64,000 nt of DNA from Microbacterium arborescens (GCA_003339645.1 QNUV01000099.1:558001-622000), one strand, 5' to 3'. Positions 42,816 to 54,190 are shown, counted from the first letter of the stretch. The notes: a model not told the origin generated them from the letters alone. A program made the numbers and translations.

Positions 42816-44225
42816 TCAGCGGATGGCGACGACCGCGGAGCGATCGCCGAAGCGGATGGTGTCGCCGTCGTGCAGCTCGACGGGCTGGCCCGGGACGAGC
42901 GCCTGCTCTCTTGAGCCTCGGACGAGCACGCTGCCGTTCGTCGAGCCGCGTTCGACGGCGACCACTCGGGCATCGACACGCAGCAGCGCCCAGTGCGTCT
43001 TCGAGATCGACCGGGTGTGGTCGACGACGGGCACCGGTGCGACGTCGCGGTCGTCGGGGCCGGTCGCCGGGGCACGCCCGAGCACCACCCCGCCCCCGGG
43101 CACCGCGATCGTGTCGCCCGAGTCGAGCGTCAGCTCGACGACCGCCGGGGATGCGGATGCCGGTCGAGCCGGTGACTCAGCGGCCGGTGCCGCGGGTGCG
43201 GGCGGCGCAGCCGCGGGTGCAGGCTCCTCGAGGAGGGGCGGCGGCGTCCACGGGGCCGACCCGGCCCCGGGCGCGACGATGGCTCCGGGGGCGACGGCGG
43301 CGGGCATGGGTGCGGGCGCGGAAGCGGCCGGGACCGCGGGCGCCGGGGCCGGCGACGCCGCGGGCAGACCCGGCGCAGGCGCCGCGAACGGCGCGGGGGC
43401 CACGGTGGTGGGGATGGCGGGGCGCGCTTCCTCCTCGGCGGCATCCGTCTCGCCGATGATGCCGCTGCCGGGGGCGGACCGCACCGCGCCGAGGACACCG
43501 CCCTTGTTGCGCGCGAGGGGCACGTAGGCCTCCGCTCCGCCTGAGGCGACCGGCGTGGCCAGCGAGGGGAGCTCGGCCTTGACGTCGAGCAGATCCGTCG
43601 CGACGGTCTTCCGAGCGATGCGCATGCGCTTGTCGTCGTAGGGGTTGAGCCCGCGCTTGACGTCGACGAGCCAGACGGCGGCGGCGAAGTCGGGCCAGCT
43701 GCGACCCCGGCGGTCGGGGTCGAACAACGGCGACAGTGCGATGACGAGCAGGGGGCCGAGGACCGGAACGATCATGCTCGCGCAGAGGACGAGGTAGCGC
43801 ACGACCGCTCCGCGCCAGAATCCCGGCCGCTCGAGGGTGCGGACGTTGACGGCCCGCAGTCCCGTCAGCGCCTTGCCCAGGGTGACCCCGCGACGGCCGA
43901 GCAGGATGAGCTGGGTCAGGAGGAACGCGGTCGAGAGGCCGGAGCTGACGGCGGCGAGGATGATCAGCAGCACGACGTCGTCTCGTGCCGTGAGCGCCTC
44001 GACGGGGTCCGTCGCCAGAGCGACGGTGGTCAGCGCCGGGACCACGACGATCAGCATGGGCGACTGGATCAGCAGCAGGACCAGGGCTTCGATGACGGTG
44101 GCCAGCGTGCGTCTGCCGAACGGAGCGCGGCGCAGCCCGAGTGACGCGGCGTACTCCGGCCTCGGGCGACCGTCGGCATCGAGCCCCTCGATCGTCCGAG
44201 CGCGCTCATCGATCTCCCAGATCAC
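42816..44225 (-). CDS. RDD membrane protein with C-terminal FHA domain (T7SS accessory)
   Basis: 469 residues. The N-terminal half has an RDD domain with four helices (about 45-75, 85-110, 145-165 and 170-190; GLRAVNVRTLERPGFWRG is a typical RDD loop). A Pro/Ala-rich linker of ~120 residues leads to a C-terminal FHA domain (GGGVVLGRAP, SISKTHW, STNGS) that should bind phosphothreonine. The GTG at 44225 has GGAGGAA upstream. It lies 42 bases before the EssC-like gene, which also has an FHA, suggesting that the apparatus is assembled or switched by Ser/Thr kinase signalling. Confidence 0.88.
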   Translation of the reverse strand: MIWEIDERARTIEGLDADGRPRPEYAASLGLRRAPFGRRTLATVIEALVLLLIQSPMLIVVVPALTTVALATDPVEALTARDDVVLLIILAAVSSGLSTAFLLTQLILLGRRGVTLGKALTGLRAVNVRTLERPGFWRGAVVRYLVLCASMIVPVLGPLLVIALSPLFDPDRRGRSWPDFAAAVWLVDVKRGLNPYDDKRMRIARKTVATDLLDVKAELPSLATPVASGGAEAYVPLARNKGGVLGAVRSAPGSGIIGETDAAEEEARPAIPTTVAPAPFAAPAPGLPAASPAPAPAVPAASAPAPMPAAVAPGAIVAPGAGSAPWTPPPLLEEPAPAAAPPAPAAPAAESPARPASASPAVVELTLDSGDTIAVPGGGVVLGRAPATGPDDRDVAPVPVVDHTRSISKTHWALLRVDARVVAVERGSTNGSVLVRGSREQALVPGQPVELHDGDTIRFGDRSAVVAIR

Positions 44226-44259
44226 TCGTTCCTCCCCGAAACGCTCCACACCCGAAGCG

Positions 44260-44265
44260 ACCCTA
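44260..44265 (-). promoter_or_regulatory. -10 box for the RDD-FHA / EssC operon
   Basis: Minus-strand TAGGGT inside GCGATAGGGT, resembling the CGATAG-type -10 of the two T7SS promoter boxes but without their GGGGAG palindrome. It would give a leader of about 28 bases carrying GGAGG. Confidence 0.45.
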
Positions 44266-44269
44266 TCGC

Positions 44270-44317
44270 CCGTTGCGGGGCCGCCGATCACCTGTTGACT
44301 CGACGGGCCCGCAACGG
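44270..44317. terminator. Inverted repeat after purH
   Basis: Perfect 10-bp arms CCGTTGCGGG (44270-44279) and CCCGCAACGG (44308-44317) with a 28-base loop, 22 bases beyond the purH stop. Likely a weak terminator or insulating structure between purH and the T7SS genes. Confidence 0.45.
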
Positions 44318-44338
44318 TCAGCGGAAGACGCCGGCGTG

Positions 44339-45943
44339 TCAGTGGAAGAAGTGGCGCTCGCCCGTGAAGAACATGGTCACTCCCGCCGCGCGAGCCGCGT
44401 CGACGACCTCCTGGTCGCGCACCGAGCCGCCGGGCTGGATGATCGTCTTGATCCCGGCGTCGATGAGCACCTGGGGGCCGTCGGCGAAGGGGAAGAAGGC
44501 GTCGGATGCCGCGACCGAGCCGGCCGCACGGTCGCCCGCGCGCTCGACCGCCAGGCGGCACGAGTCCACGCGGTTGACCTGGCCCATTCCGATCCCGACC
44601 GTCGCCGAGCCCTGGGCGAGCACGATCGCGTTCGACTTGACGGCCCGGCACGCCTTCCACGCGAAGATCATGCCCTCGAGCTCGGAGGGGTCGGGGCGCT
44701 CGCCCGAGACCAGCTGCCAGTCCTTCGCGACCGACTCGATGTCGTCAGGGAACCGGTCGGCGTCCTGCAGCAGCAGCCCGCCCGAGACGAGGCGGACGTC
44801 CATGCGCTCCTGCCGCCAGTCGGCGGGCAGGCGCAGCACCCGCAGGTTCTTCTTCAGCTTGAACACCTCGAGCGCCTCGGGCTCGAAGTCGGGGGCGACG
44901 ATCACCTCGGTGAAGATGTCGCGGAGGTTCTCGGCCATCTTCAGCGTGACGGTGCGGTTGGCGGCGATCACACCGCCGAAGGCCGACACCGGGTCGCACT
45001 CGTGCGCGCGCAGGTGCGCGGACGCGATGGGGTCGAGCGCCTGCGGGGCGGTGACGGCGATGCCGCAGGGGTTGGCGTGCTTGATGATCGCGACGGCCGG
45101 CTTGACCATGTCGAAGGCGGCGCGCAGGGCGGCATCGGCGTCGACGTAGTTGTTGTACGACATCTCCTTGCCCTGCAGCTGCTCGGCCTGGGCGATGCCG
45201 TGGCCGCCCGCGCGCGTGTAGATCGCGGCGCGCTGGTGCGAGTTCTCGCCGTAGCGCAGCGTGGCCAGGCGCTCGGCGCGGATCGTCAGGTGCTGCGGCA
45301 GCTCGTCGCCCTCGAGCGTCGACTCGGCGAACCACGTCGCGACGGCCCGGTCGTACTCGGCCGTGTGCGCGAAGGCGCGGGCGGCGAGGTCGCGACGCTG
45401 CGCGAGGCTCGTGCCTCCGGCAGCGACCGACTCGATGATCGCGGGGTACGACGAGGGTGAGACGACGATCGCGACGTTGGCGAAGTTCTTGGCCGAGGCG
45501 CGCACCATGGCGGGTCCGCCGATGTCGATCTGCTCGACGACGTCGTCGGGCGCAGCCCCCGACGCCACGGTCTCCACGAACGGGTACAGGTTCACGACCA
45601 CGAGATCGAACGCCGAGATGCCGAGTTCTCCGAGCTGGGTCTCGTGGCTCTCGAGACGCAGGTCGGCCAGAAGCCCGGCGTGCACGCCGGGGTGCAGCGT
45701 CTTGACGCGTCCGTCGAGCGACTCGGGGAACCCGGTGACCTCGGCGACATCGGTCACCGTCAGACCGGCGTCGCGCAGGAGCGCCGCCGAACCGCCGGTC
45801 GAGACGATCTCGACACCGGCGTCGGCGAGGGCCTGCGCGAGCGGCAGGAGGTCGGTCTTGTCGCTCACCGAGATGAGCGCGCGGCGGACGGCGACGAGGT
45901 CGCGCGCGCGGTAGAGGGCGGGGTCGTGGCTCGGTCCGGCCAT
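44339..45943 (-). CDS. purH: Bifunctional AICAR transformylase / IMP cyclohydrolase
   Basis: Catalyses the last two steps of purine synthesis (AICAR to FAICAR to IMP). 534 residues: N-terminal MGS-like cyclohydrolase domain ([50 protein letters not shown]) and C-terminal transformylase domain ([39 protein letters not shown] region, and the terminal ITRPGGSVRD-like [13 protein letters not shown]). It lies 39 bases after purN on the same strand and uses 10-formyl-THF, supplied by folD. Confidence 0.98.
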   Translation of the reverse strand: MAGPSHDPALYRARDLVAVRRALISVSDKTDLLPLAQALADAGVEIVSTGGSAALLRDAGLTVTDVAEVTGFPESLDGRVKTLHPGVHAGLLADLRLESHETQLGELGISAFDLVVVNLYPFVETVASGAAPDDVVEQIDIGGPAMVRASAKNFANVAIVVSPSSYPAIIESVAAGGTSLAQRRDLAARAFAHTAEYDRAVATWFAESTLEGDELPQHLTIRAERLATLRYGENSHQRAAIYTRAGGHGIAQAEQLQGKEMSYNNYVDADAALRAAFDMVKPAVAIIKHANPCGIAVTAPQALDPIASAHLRAHECDPVSAFGGVIAANRTVTLKMAENLRDIFTEVIVAPDFEPEALEVFKLKKNLRVLRLPADWRQERMDVRLVSGGLLLQDADRFPDDIESVAKDWQLVSGERPDPSELEGMIFAWKACRAVKSNAIVLAQGSATVGIGMGQVNRVDSCRLAVERAGDRAAGSVAASDAFFPFADGPQVLIDAGIKTIIQPGGSVRDQEVVDAARAAGVTMFFTGERHFFH

Positions 45944-45982
45944 GGCGGTTCTCCTCGGGTGCGGTGTGGGGCCTGCGGTGCG

Positions 45983-46597
45983 TCAGGCCGTCGGAGCGGT
46001 CGGGTTTGGGGAAGCGGGCGCGGCGAGGTCGATCTCGCCGGTCGCGATGCGGCGGACGACATCGATCAGCAGACGGCGCTCGACGGGCTTGATGCGTTCG
46101 TGGAGCGTCGTCTCATCGTCGCCGGGCAGGACGGGAACGCGCTCCTGCGCCAGGATCGGTCCGGTGTCGACGCCGGCGTCGACGACGATGACGCTCGCGC
46201 CGGTCCGATCGGCGCCTGCGGCCAGAGCATCGCGAACACCGTGGGCGCCCGGGAACTCGGGGAGGTACGCCGGGTGGGTGTTGATGATGCGGGGCGACCA
46301 TGCGTCGACGACGGCGGCCGGCAGCAGACGCATGAGACCGCTGAGCACGATGAGGTCGGGAGCCCAGGCCTCGAGCTGGCGGAGGAGCTCGTCGCCCCAC
46401 TCCTCCCGCGTCGCGTACTCCCGGAACGGAACCGCGAAGGTCGGGATGTTGAAGGCGTCGGCATGAGCCAGGCCGTCGGCGGGCCGGTCGGCTCCGACGA
46501 CCACCACACGGGCCGGGAAGCCGGGCTCGGCCGCGGCATCCAGGAGGGCCCGCAGATTCGACCCGCCACCGGAGATGAGGACCGCGACCGTCAGCAC
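45983..46597 (-). CDS. purN: Phosphoribosylglycinamide formyltransferase
   Basis: Third step of purine synthesis: GAR plus 10-formyl-THF to FGAR. 204 residues with the GAR-site [15 protein letters not shown], the catalytic triad region ([21 protein letters not shown], containing Asn and His) and the final Asp in [12 protein letters not shown]. Purine genes purN-purH follow the DUF6350 gene closely (4 bases), an arrangement conserved in actinobacteria. Confidence 0.97.
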   Translation of the reverse strand: MLTVAVLISGGGSNLRALLDAAAEPGFPARVVVVGADRPADGLAHADAFNIPTFAVPFREYATREEWGDELLRQLEAWAPDLIVLSGLMRLLPAAVVDAWSPRIINTHPAYLPEFPGAHGVRDALAAGADRTGASVIVVDAGVDTGPILAQERVPVLPGDDETTLHERIKPVERRLLIDVVRRIATGEIDLAAPASPNPTAPTA

Positions 46598-46601
46598 CGT
46601 C

Positions 46602-47888
46602 CTACTCTACCCGCGCCGTTCCGGCCAGCCGTGCGGCGTCGTCATCCCCCGCTGCGGCGCCCTCGTCGCGCGTGTCGACGCGGTGCGACGAGCGCGGGCC
46701 GAGGAGCGCGATCGTCACACCGATGCCGATCTCGAGGGCGAACGCGAGGCCGACCGCACCGGCCGACGGGCCGATCTGGTCGAGTCGTCCGGGCCCGAAG
46801 GCACCGGAAGCCAGGAGAGAGAGCACGGCCGCGGCGACGCCGCCCCCGACTGCCACGATCGCCGCGGCGGCCAGGCGGGGCAGGACGGGGTCGGCGGCAA
46901 GAGCGGATGCCGGCGCGGGCAGACGGCGGCGCGCCGCAGCACCGGCGACGAATCCGACCGCGACGAAGAGCAAGGCGACGAGCAGGAGCACGGGCGGCGT
47001 CGTCGGCGGTATCGCTCCGAGCACCGGAATCCCCGGCACGACGCCCAGCTGGGTGCCGGAAGCCGCCACCGTCGAGCCGGCGCCGAGCGAGAACCCGGGG
47101 CCTGCGGCGAACGCTCCGCCCCACACGAAGAAGGTCGGTAGATACGCCGCCTGGCCGAGGGTGACGACCGTCGCACCGATGGCATCGACGTTGGCCGCCT
47201 GGAACAGCGAGACGATCTCTCCGCCGCGCACGAGCACAGCGACCCCGACGAGGAATGCTCCGACGCCGACGAAGCCGGTGACGGCGATCGCCAGCCCGCG
47301 GGCGCCGGCCGACACCGCTGCCGCATAGCCGGTGCGGTCGAGCCGGACGAACAGCGAGTCGACGGGCCCGTCGTCACCGTCGCGCCACGCGCGGGTCACG
47401 GCGCCGAGCAGGGCGGGAACGGCGAAGACGAGCGTGGGCAGCAGAACGGCCTGCCAGGTCTCGACGACGGCGTACGGGGTTGCGGCGGTGGCGGCCACGA
47501 CGGCCGAGGCGACAGCGACCGTCAGCGTTCCGGCGAGCACCCCGGTGAATCCGGCGCCGGCTCCGGCGGCGCGCGCGCCCGAGCGTGCGGCGAACAGGGC
47601 GATGAGCAGCGCGACCGCGAGCGGCGGCAGCGAGAGCGAGAACGAGACGGCGTCCGTGCCGATCCCGGTTCCGACCGTGTACTCCTGCGGAAGGGTCACC
47701 TGCAGCGGCACGAGATTGCCGAACTGCCACAGACGCACCGACGCGGGCCAGAGCGACGACCAGTCGGCTCCCCCGCCGAAGGCGACCGCCCACAGGACGG
47801 TCAGCGGCGCCAGGGCCGCGGCAACGCCGACGGCCACCGCGACGAGGGCGTCGAAGGCGGAGAGGAGGGCGACGAGCAGGCGATTCAT
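46602..47888 (-). CDS. DUF6350 polytopic membrane protein
   Basis: 428 residues with about ten hydrophobic helices. The N-terminal sequence ([21 protein letters not shown], continuing into PLTVLWAV) and the conserved place beside purN-purH and sucCD identify the DUF6350 family, often annotated as cell-division protein PerM in actinobacteria. Its biochemical role is unknown. Only four bases separate its stop from the purN start, so they are cotranscribed. Divergent from the purine permease. Confidence 0.85.
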   Translation of the reverse strand: MNRLLVALLSAFDALVAVAVGVAAALAPLTVLWAVAFGGGADWSSLWPASVRLWQFGNLVPLQVTLPQEYTVGTGIGTDAVSFSLSLPPLAVALLIALFAARSGARAAGAGAGFTGVLAGTLTVAVASAVVAATAATPYAVVETWQAVLLPTLVFAVPALLGAVTRAWRDGDDGPVDSLFVRLDRTGYAAAVSAGARGLAIAVTGFVGVGAFLVGVAVLVRGGEIVSLFQAANVDAIGATVVTLGQAAYLPTFFVWGGAFAAGPGFSLGAGSTVAASGTQLGVVPGIPVLGAIPPTTPPVLLLVALLFVAVGFVAGAAARRRLPAPASALAADPVLPRLAAAAIVAVGGGVAAAVLSLLASGAFGPGRLDQIGPSAGAVGLAFALEIGIGVTIALLGPRSSHRVDTRDEGAAAGDDDAARLAGTARVE

Positions 47889-47968
47889 GCCTGATCGACC
47901 CTACCCAGCGAGTCTGTGCGTGTCGGGCTGACGCGCGCGGGGGCGCTACCGTCTTCTCGGAGGATTTT

Positions 47969-49405
47969 GTGAACACTACGCAATCGCGCGCGCCCCAGGG
48001 TGCCATCGACCGCTTCTTCGACATCAGCCGACGCGGCTCGACGATCGGCACGGAGGTCCGCGGCGGCCTCGTGACCTTCGTCACGATGGCCTACATCGTC
48101 ATCCTGAACCCGATCATCCTGTCGGGCAAGCCGGATGTGGCGGGGACGAGCCTCGACTTCGCGGCGGTCAGCGCCGCGACCGCGCTGACCGCGGGCGTCA
48201 TGACGATCCTGTTCGGTCTCATCACCCGCCTCCCCTTCGCATTCGCGGCCGGGCTCGGGATCAACGCCTTCGTCGCGTTCGGCGTCGTCGGCGAGGTCAC
48301 GTGGGCCGAGGCGATGGCGCTCGTCATGATCAACGGCGTCATCATCGTGCTGCTGGCTGCCACCGGCCTGCGCAAGCTCATCTTCGATGCCGTCCCCGTG
48401 CAGCTCAAGCTCGCGATCACGGTGGCCATCGGCCTGTTCATCGCGTTCATCGGCTTCGTCAACTCTGGTTTCGTGACCTCGACCGGACAGGCCTCTCCCC
48501 CGGTCGGTCTCGGTGTCGGCGGCTCTGTCGCATCGGTGCCGACCTTGATGTTCGTCATCACCCTCCTGCTGACCGGCGTCCTCGTCGCTCGCAAGGTCAA
48601 GGGCGGCATGCTCATCGGCATCGTCACGGGCACGGTCCTGTCGATCGTCGTCGAGGCGATCTGGCACCTCGGCGCGGCGACCGAGAACCCCGGCGGGTGG
48701 GGACTGACCGTCCCGGCGCTCTCCGGCTCTCCCGTCAGCGTCCCCGATCTGAGCCTCATCGGCGCCGTCGACTTCGGCTTCGACCTCGGCAAGGTCAGCA
48801 TCGTGACCCTCGTGATGCTCGTCTTCACGCTCGTCTTCTCGAACTTCTTCGACGCGATGGGCACCATGACGGGACTCGCGAAGGAGGCAAACCTCGCCGA
48901 CGCGAAGGGGGACTTCCCGCGCATCAAGTCGGCGCTGATCGTCGAGGGTGTCGGGGCGATCGCGGGTGGCGCGACGAGCTCGTCGTCGGCCACGGTCTTC
49001 GTCGAGTCCGGCTCGGGCATCGGCGAGGGGGCGCGCACGGGACTCGCGAACGTCGTGACGGGCCTCGTCTTCCTGCTCGCGATGTTCTTCACCCCGCTGA
49101 CCTCGATCGTCCCGACCGAGGTCGCCGCCGCAGCGCTCGTCATCGTCGGAGCGATGATGCTGTCGCAGATCGCGCACATCGACCTGACCGACTTCCGCGT
49201 CCTGCTGCCGGTGTTCCTCACGGCGACCGTCATGCCGCTGACCTACTCGATCGCCAACGGCATCGGCGCGGGGTTCATCTCGTGGGTGCTCGTCAACGCG
49301 CTGTCGGGACGCGTCAAGCAGATCAGCCCGCTGCTGTGGGTCGTCGCCGGCGGCTTCGTGATCTTCTTCGCCCGCGGCCCCCTCGAGGCGCTGCTCGGGG
49401 TCTGA
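47969..49405 (+). CDS. NCS2 family purine permease (AzgA type)
   Basis: 478-residue proton-coupled importer of hypoxanthine/guanine/adenine. The AzgA-type N-terminus (FFDISRRGSTIGTEVRGG, then FVTMAYIVILNPIIL) and the substrate-site segments FSNFFDAMGTMTGLAKEA and GATSSSSATVFVESGSG are clear; about 12 helices. GTG start with GGAGG eight bases upstream. It is next to de novo purine genes on the opposite strand, giving a salvage/synthesis cluster. A strong terminator follows. Confidence 0.95.
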   Translation: MNTTQSRAPQGAIDRFFDISRRGSTIGTEVRGGLVTFVTMAYIVILNPIILSGKPDVAGTSLDFAAVSAATALTAGVMTILFGLITRLPFAFAAGLGINAFVAFGVVGEVTWAEAMALVMINGVIIVLLAATGLRKLIFDAVPVQLKLAITVAIGLFIAFIGFVNSGFVTSTGQASPPVGLGVGGSVASVPTLMFVITLLLTGVLVARKVKGGMLIGIVTGTVLSIVVEAIWHLGAATENPGGWGLTVPALSGSPVSVPDLSLIGAVDFGFDLGKVSIVTLVMLVFTLVFSNFFDAMGTMTGLAKEANLADAKGDFPRIKSALIVEGVGAIAGGATSSSSATVFVESGSGIGEGARTGLANVVTGLVFLLAMFFTPLTSIVPTEVAAAALVIVGAMMLSQIAHIDLTDFRVLLPVFLTATVMPLTYSIANGIGAGFISWVLVNALSGRVKQISPLLWVVAGGFVIFFARGPLEALLGV

Positions 49406-49434
49406 TAGCCGCCGAAGGCCGCTTCGGAGAACAG

Positions 49435-49468
49435 CGAAGGGGCGGATGCCGCAGCATCCGCCCCTTCG
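49435..49468. terminator. Bidirectional terminator between purine permease and sucD
   Basis: Perfect 15-bp stem CGAAGGGGCGGATGC / GCATCCGCCCCTTCG with a CGCA tetraloop between two convergent genes. The strongest hairpin noticed in the window. Confidence 0.9.
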
Positions 49469-49484
49469 TCGTGTCCGGGAAGCG

Positions 49485-50387
<903 letters not shown>

Positions 50388-50414
50388 GTCGTTGGTCCTT
50401 TTCGCGTCCGGAGC

Positions 50415-51581
50415 TCAGGCGTTGGCCAGCTCGGCGGCCTTGTCGGCGCCCTCGTCCATACCGGCGGCGAGGGTCACGAGCGGGTGGTTCGCGTCGGCGA
50501 GGATCGCGCGGCCCTCGTCGACCTGGTTGCCGTCGAGACGCACCACGAGCGGCTTGGTCGCCGAATCGCCGAGGATCTCGAGCGCCTTGACGATGCCCTC
50601 CGCCACGGCGACGCACGAGGTGATGCCGCCAAAGACGTTGACGAAGACGCTCTTGACCTGCTCGTCGCCGAGGATGACGTCCAGACCCGAGGCCATGACC
50701 TGGGCGTTGGCGCCACCACCGATGTCGAGGAAGTTGGCGGGCTTGACGCCGCCGTGCTTCTCGCCGGCGTAGGCGACGACGTCGAGGGTGGACATGACCA
50801 GGCCCGCGCCGTTGCCGATGACGCCGACCTGACCGTCGAGCTTGACGTAGTTCAGGCCCGACTCCTTGGCCTTGGCCTCGAGCGGGTCGGCGGCGCCCTT
50901 GTCCTCGAGCTCCTCGTGCTCGGGGTGGCGGACCTCGCTGGCGTTCTCGTCGAGCGAGACCTTGCCGTCGAGGGCGACGATGTCACCGGCGCCCGTGCGG
51001 ACGAGCGGGTTCACCTCGACGAGGGTCGCGCCCTCGCCCGTGTAGACGGCGTAGAGCTTGACGAACACGTCCGAGACCTTCTCGACGAGGTCCTCGGGGA
51101 AGTTCGCGGCGCGGGCGATCTCGACGGCCTTGGCCTTGTCGATGCCCTGCAGAGGGTCGACCTCGACGCGCGCGAGCGCCTCGGGACGCTCGACGGCGAG
51201 CTCCTCGATCTCCATGCCGCCCTCGACCGAGCACAGGCTCAGGTACGAGCGGTTGGCGCGGTCGAGCAGCACCGAGAAGTAGAACTCCTCGGCGATGTCG
51301 GCGCCCTGCGCGACCATGACGCGCTGGACCACGTGGCCCTTGATGTCGAGGCCGAGGATGGCCTCGGCCGCGGCGAACGCCTCGTCGGGGGTCTTGGCGA
51401 CCTTGACGCCGCCGGCCTTGCCGCGACCTCCGGTCTTGACCTGAGCCTTGACGACCACGACGCCGCCGATCTTCTCGGCCGCCGCCTTCGCCTCCTCAGG
51501 GGTGTCGGCGATGATGCCGGCGAGCACCGGCACCTCGTACTTCTCGAACAGGTCTCGGGCCTGGTACTCGTAAAGGTCCAC
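50415..51581 (-). CDS. sucC: Succinyl-CoA synthetase beta subunit
   Basis: 388-residue ATP-grasp subunit binding nucleotide and succinate. [15 protein letters not shown] start (from GTG), [16 protein letters not shown] nucleotide loop, VEVNPLV magnesium ligand region, [13 protein letters not shown] and the terminal [11 protein letters not shown] are typical. AAGGA ribosome site. An operator-like palindrome shared with icd sits 45 bases upstream of the start, suggesting common control of the two TCA operons. Confidence 0.98.
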   Translation of the reverse strand: MDLYEYQARDLFEKYEVPVLAGIIADTPEEAKAAAEKIGGVVVVKAQVKTGGRGKAGGVKVAKTPDEAFAAAEAILGLDIKGHVVQRVMVAQGADIAEEFYFSVLLDRANRSYLSLCSVEGGMEIEELAVERPEALARVEVDPLQGIDKAKAVEIARAANFPEDLVEKVSDVFVKLYAVYTGEGATLVEVNPLVRTGAGDIVALDGKVSLDENASEVRHPEHEELEDKGAADPLEAKAKESGLNYVKLDGQVGVIGNGAGLVMSTLDVVAYAGEKHGGVKPANFLDIGGGANAQVMASGLDVILGDEQVKSVFVNVFGGITSCVAVAEGIVKALEILGDSATKPLVVRLDGNQVDEGRAILADANHPLVTLAAGMDEGADKAAELANA

Positions 51582-51624
51582 TGCAATCCTTCGCTGGGCG
51601 ACGGTGGGTGATGGGGCGTGAGAA

Positions 51625-51643
51625 ATCTCGATGTCGAGATATC
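51625..51643. promoter_or_regulatory. Operator-like palindrome before sucC, shared with icd
   Basis: Palindrome ATCTCGA-TG-TCGAGAT (51625-51640) within the 18 bases identical to 20409-20426. A candidate sucC -10 (TAGGCT, minus strand, near 51656-51661) would place it just after the transcription start. Confidence 0.65.
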
Positions 51644-51715
51644 GCCCGATCGGAAAGCCTACTACCCGTGTCTGACGGCCCCGTGCCCGATCCCCGCCGA
51701 ACGGAGGGGACGGCG

Positions 51716-52318
51716 TCAGATCCAGCCGCGCTCGCGCGCCATGATCGCCGCCTGCTGCCGGGTGGCGAGATGGAGCTTGCCCAGCACCGACGAGACGTGG
51801 TTGCGGACCGTGCCCGCCGACAGATGCAGCGTCGCCGCGATCTCGGCGATCGTCTCGCCTCGGGCACCCGCCCGCAGCACGTCCAGTTCCCGGTCGGTGA
51901 GGGGGCTGCGCTCGTCGCTCAGCGCATCAGCGGCGATCTCGGGGTCGACGTAGCGCCGCCCGGCGGCAACCTCGCGGATGACGGCGGCGACGTCGTCGGC
52001 GCGGCGCGACTTCGGCACGAAGCCGTCGACGCCGGCGCTCAGCGCGCGGCGGAGAACGCCGGGCCGCGCGTGCCGGGTGACGACGACGCAGCGCGCCGGC
52101 ACCCGCTGCCGGATGCGGGCGGCCGCCTCGACCCCGTCGATGCCCGGCATCTCGAGGTCGAGCAGGCAGACGTCGGGACGCAGCTCGAGCGCTCGCTCCA
52201 CCGCGCTCTCGCCGTCGCGGCACTCGGCGATCACCTCGAGGTCGTCCTCGAGACGCAGCAGCGCGGCGAGCGCCGAACGGATCATGTCCTCGTCATCGGC
52301 GATGAGCACGCGGATCAT
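51716..52318 (-). CDS. NarL/LuxR-type response regulator
   Basis: 200 residues: receiver domain with the acidic pair after VLIADDEDM, phospho-acceptor Asp in CLLDLEMPG and Lys in FVPKSR, and a C-terminal GerE/LuxR helix-turn-helix ([21 protein letters not shown], read as [13 protein letters not shown] then RGETIAEIA, then [15 protein letters not shown]). Its ATG overlaps the histidine kinase stop (ATGA), so the pair is one two-component system. Target genes unknown. Confidence 0.95.
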   Translation of the reverse strand: MIRVLIADDEDMIRSALAALLRLEDDLEVIAECRDGESAVERALELRPDVCLLDLEMPGIDGVEAAARIRQRVPARCVVVTRHARPGVLRRALSAGVDGFVPKSRRADDVAAVIREVAAGRRYVDPEIAADALSDERSPLTDRELDVLRAGARGETIAEIAATLHLSAGTVRNHVSSVLGKLHLATRQQAAIMARERGWI

Positions 52319-53577
52319 CCGGGCATCCCCTCGCCCGCCGGCTCCCGGGTCGCGCCAGCGGCAGTGCCGGGCGCTCCCGCGGGGACCGAGACGACGACCT
52401 CGAACCGCCCGTCTTCACGGCGGGATCGCAGGTCGCCGCCGGCCACCCCGACCCGGTGCGCGATGCCGGCGAGGCCCGAGCCCGCCCCCAGCGCGGAATC
52501 CGGCCCCGGGTCGTTGGCGAAGGCGACGCGCCAGTACCCGCCCTCGCGATCGAGCCTCAGCTCCGCCCATCGACCACCGCCGTGCTTGAGCACGTTGGTC
52601 GTGCACTCCCGGATCACGGGGCCGAGGATGTCGGCGGGCGCGAGAACCGCGTCGGCCGCGACGTCGAGCCGCACCGCGAGTCCGGCCGCGCGCAGCAGGT
52701 CGGCGGCGTTGGCCAGTTCGTCGGGCAGCGGTACGCCGCGGAAGCGCCCGGCGAGCTCGCGCGTGCCCGTGCGGGCTGCGTCGACGGAGGCGCGGGCCAG
52801 GCGGATCTGCTCGCCCGCGGCATCCGGGTCGCGCCCCAGCATCCGCTCCGCGAGCTCCAGCTGCAGCGCGATCACCTGCAGATGGTGCCCCTGCAGGTCG
52901 TGCAGCTCGCCCGCCAGGCGCAGCCGCTCCTGCGTCGCGGCGAGGCGCGACTCGGTCGCGCGCGCACGGTCGAGCTCGAGCACGACATCCCACGACCACA
53001 GGGACAGGGCGATGGACGCCGGCAGCGCGACCGCGAAGACGAGCAGCGCGAACGTCAGCGAGCCCACGCCCGCGAGGGCGCCCTCGATACGTGCCCGCTC
53101 CGCGAACCACAGCGCGACGAGCGCTGCCTCGACGAGGATCACGCCCCGCCAGCGGATGCCGGGCCCCCAGCGCACCAGGCACAGGATCGTCGCGAGGACC
53201 GAGGCCCCCAACAGCACCGTCATCGTCGTCGCGCCGAGGAGCAGCGACCCCGCCACGCCCAGAAGAACCGGCCACGACAGGAAGCGGCGCAGGCGCGGCG
53301 GACGATCGGCCTCCCCCACGTCGCCGTCGGTGCGGTATCGAACGAGCAGCACGACCGTCGAGACCAGGACGGCGACCGAGCCGGCCGCGTACCCGACGAT
53401 CACCGCCGGGTCCTCCAGGCGGGTGCGGACCTGCAGCGCCCACAGGCTCCAGATGCCGAGCGCCGAAATCATGAAGAAGACGATGGATACGGCGATGTAC
53501 CACGAGGTGGCCGCGACCTCACGGGCCAGTGCCGTGCGGCGCGGCGCGGATGCCGTGCGGGGGTCGCGGTCGTTCAC
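52315..53577 (-). CDS. Sensor histidine kinase, DesK/HisKA_3 type
   Basis: 420 residues. Five or six helices in the N-terminal ~220 residues form a membrane sensor with little extracellular sequence, as in DesK-like kinases that sense membrane state or envelope stress. The HisKA_3 phospho-acceptor motif is ELHDLQGHHLQVIALQLELA (His at HD). The ATPase domain has IRECTTNVLKHGG (N-box) and GSGLAGIAHRV (G-box). GTG at 53577 is used; a GTG nine bases upstream is equally possible. Confidence 0.92.
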   Translation of the reverse strand: MNDRDPRTASAPRRTALAREVAATSWYIAVSIVFFMISALGIWSLWALQVRTRLEDPAVIVGYAAGSVAVLVSTVVLLVRYRTDGDVGEADRPPRLRRFLSWPVLLGVAGSLLLGATTMTVLLGASVLATILCLVRWGPGIRWRGVILVEAALVALWFAERARIEGALAGVGSLTFALLVFAVALPASIALSLWSWDVVLELDRARATESRLAATQERLRLAGELHDLQGHHLQVIALQLELAERMLGRDPDAAGEQIRLARASVDAARTGTRELAGRFRGVPLPDELANAADLLRAAGLAVRLDVAADAVLAPADILGPVIRECTTNVLKHGGGRWAELRLDREGGYWRVAFANDPGPDSALGAGSGLAGIAHRVGVAGGDLRSRREDGRFEVVVSVPAGAPGTAAGATREPAGEGMPG

Positions 53578-53689
53578 GAGGCCCACAGTACGGCCATGAC
53601 GTTTGTCACGGTCCGGGTCGCGGAACCTCCCGGGCACCGGTGACGCCCCGACACTGCCGCGGACTTTCGGGCGCCGCTGGGATGGATCC

Positions 53690-54190
53690 ATGACCAACCC
53701 CCTCGCAGACCTCATCCTCGGCTTCCAGGACCTCGTGGCCCGGATGCCCGACATCCTTCAGCCCGTCATCGTCGCCCTCGCCGGCGCGGTGCCGTTCATC
53801 GAGGGCGAAGGCGCGGCCGGCATCGGCATCATCGGCGGCATCCACCCCGTCGTCGCCGCCCTGGCCGGCGCCATCGGCAACTTCGTCTGCGTCGCCGTAG
53901 TCGTGCTCGTGGCCGCCCGCGTGCGCACCGCCGTCACCACGCGCGGCGGGGCCCCCGAGAAGCCGAAGTCGGCCCGCAGCGAGAAGTTCCAGAAGGCGTA
54001 CCACCGCTACGGCACCCCGGGCGTGAGCCTGCTCGGTCCGCTTCTGCTGCCCACGCAGTTCACCGCGGCCGCCCTGACCGCCACCGGAGTGCCCCCTCGC
54101 ACCGTCCTGCTGTGGCAGGGAGCGGCGATCGTCATGTGGACGACGATCATCACGCTGTTCATCACCGGTGTGCTCTACGTCGCGACCTGA
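53690..54190 (+). CDS. Small multidrug-exporter-like membrane protein
   Basis: 166 residues, four hydrophobic helices, with the acidic VPFIEGEGAAGIGI segment characteristic of the small multidrug efflux (COG2426-like) family, whose members are related to DedA/SNARE-associated proteins. A basic cytoplasmic loop (PEKPKSARSEKFQKAYHRYG) separates the halves. The ATG at 53690 follows GGGATGG. Transport activity is only by family name. Divergent from the two-component system. Confidence 0.8.
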   Translation: MTNPLADLILGFQDLVARMPDILQPVIVALAGAVPFIEGEGAAGIGIIGGIHPVVAALAGAIGNFVCVAVVVLVAARVRTAVTTRGGAPEKPKSARSEKFQKAYHRYGTPGVSLLGPLLLPTQFTAAALTATGVPPRTVLLWQGAAIVMWTTIITLFITGVLYVAT

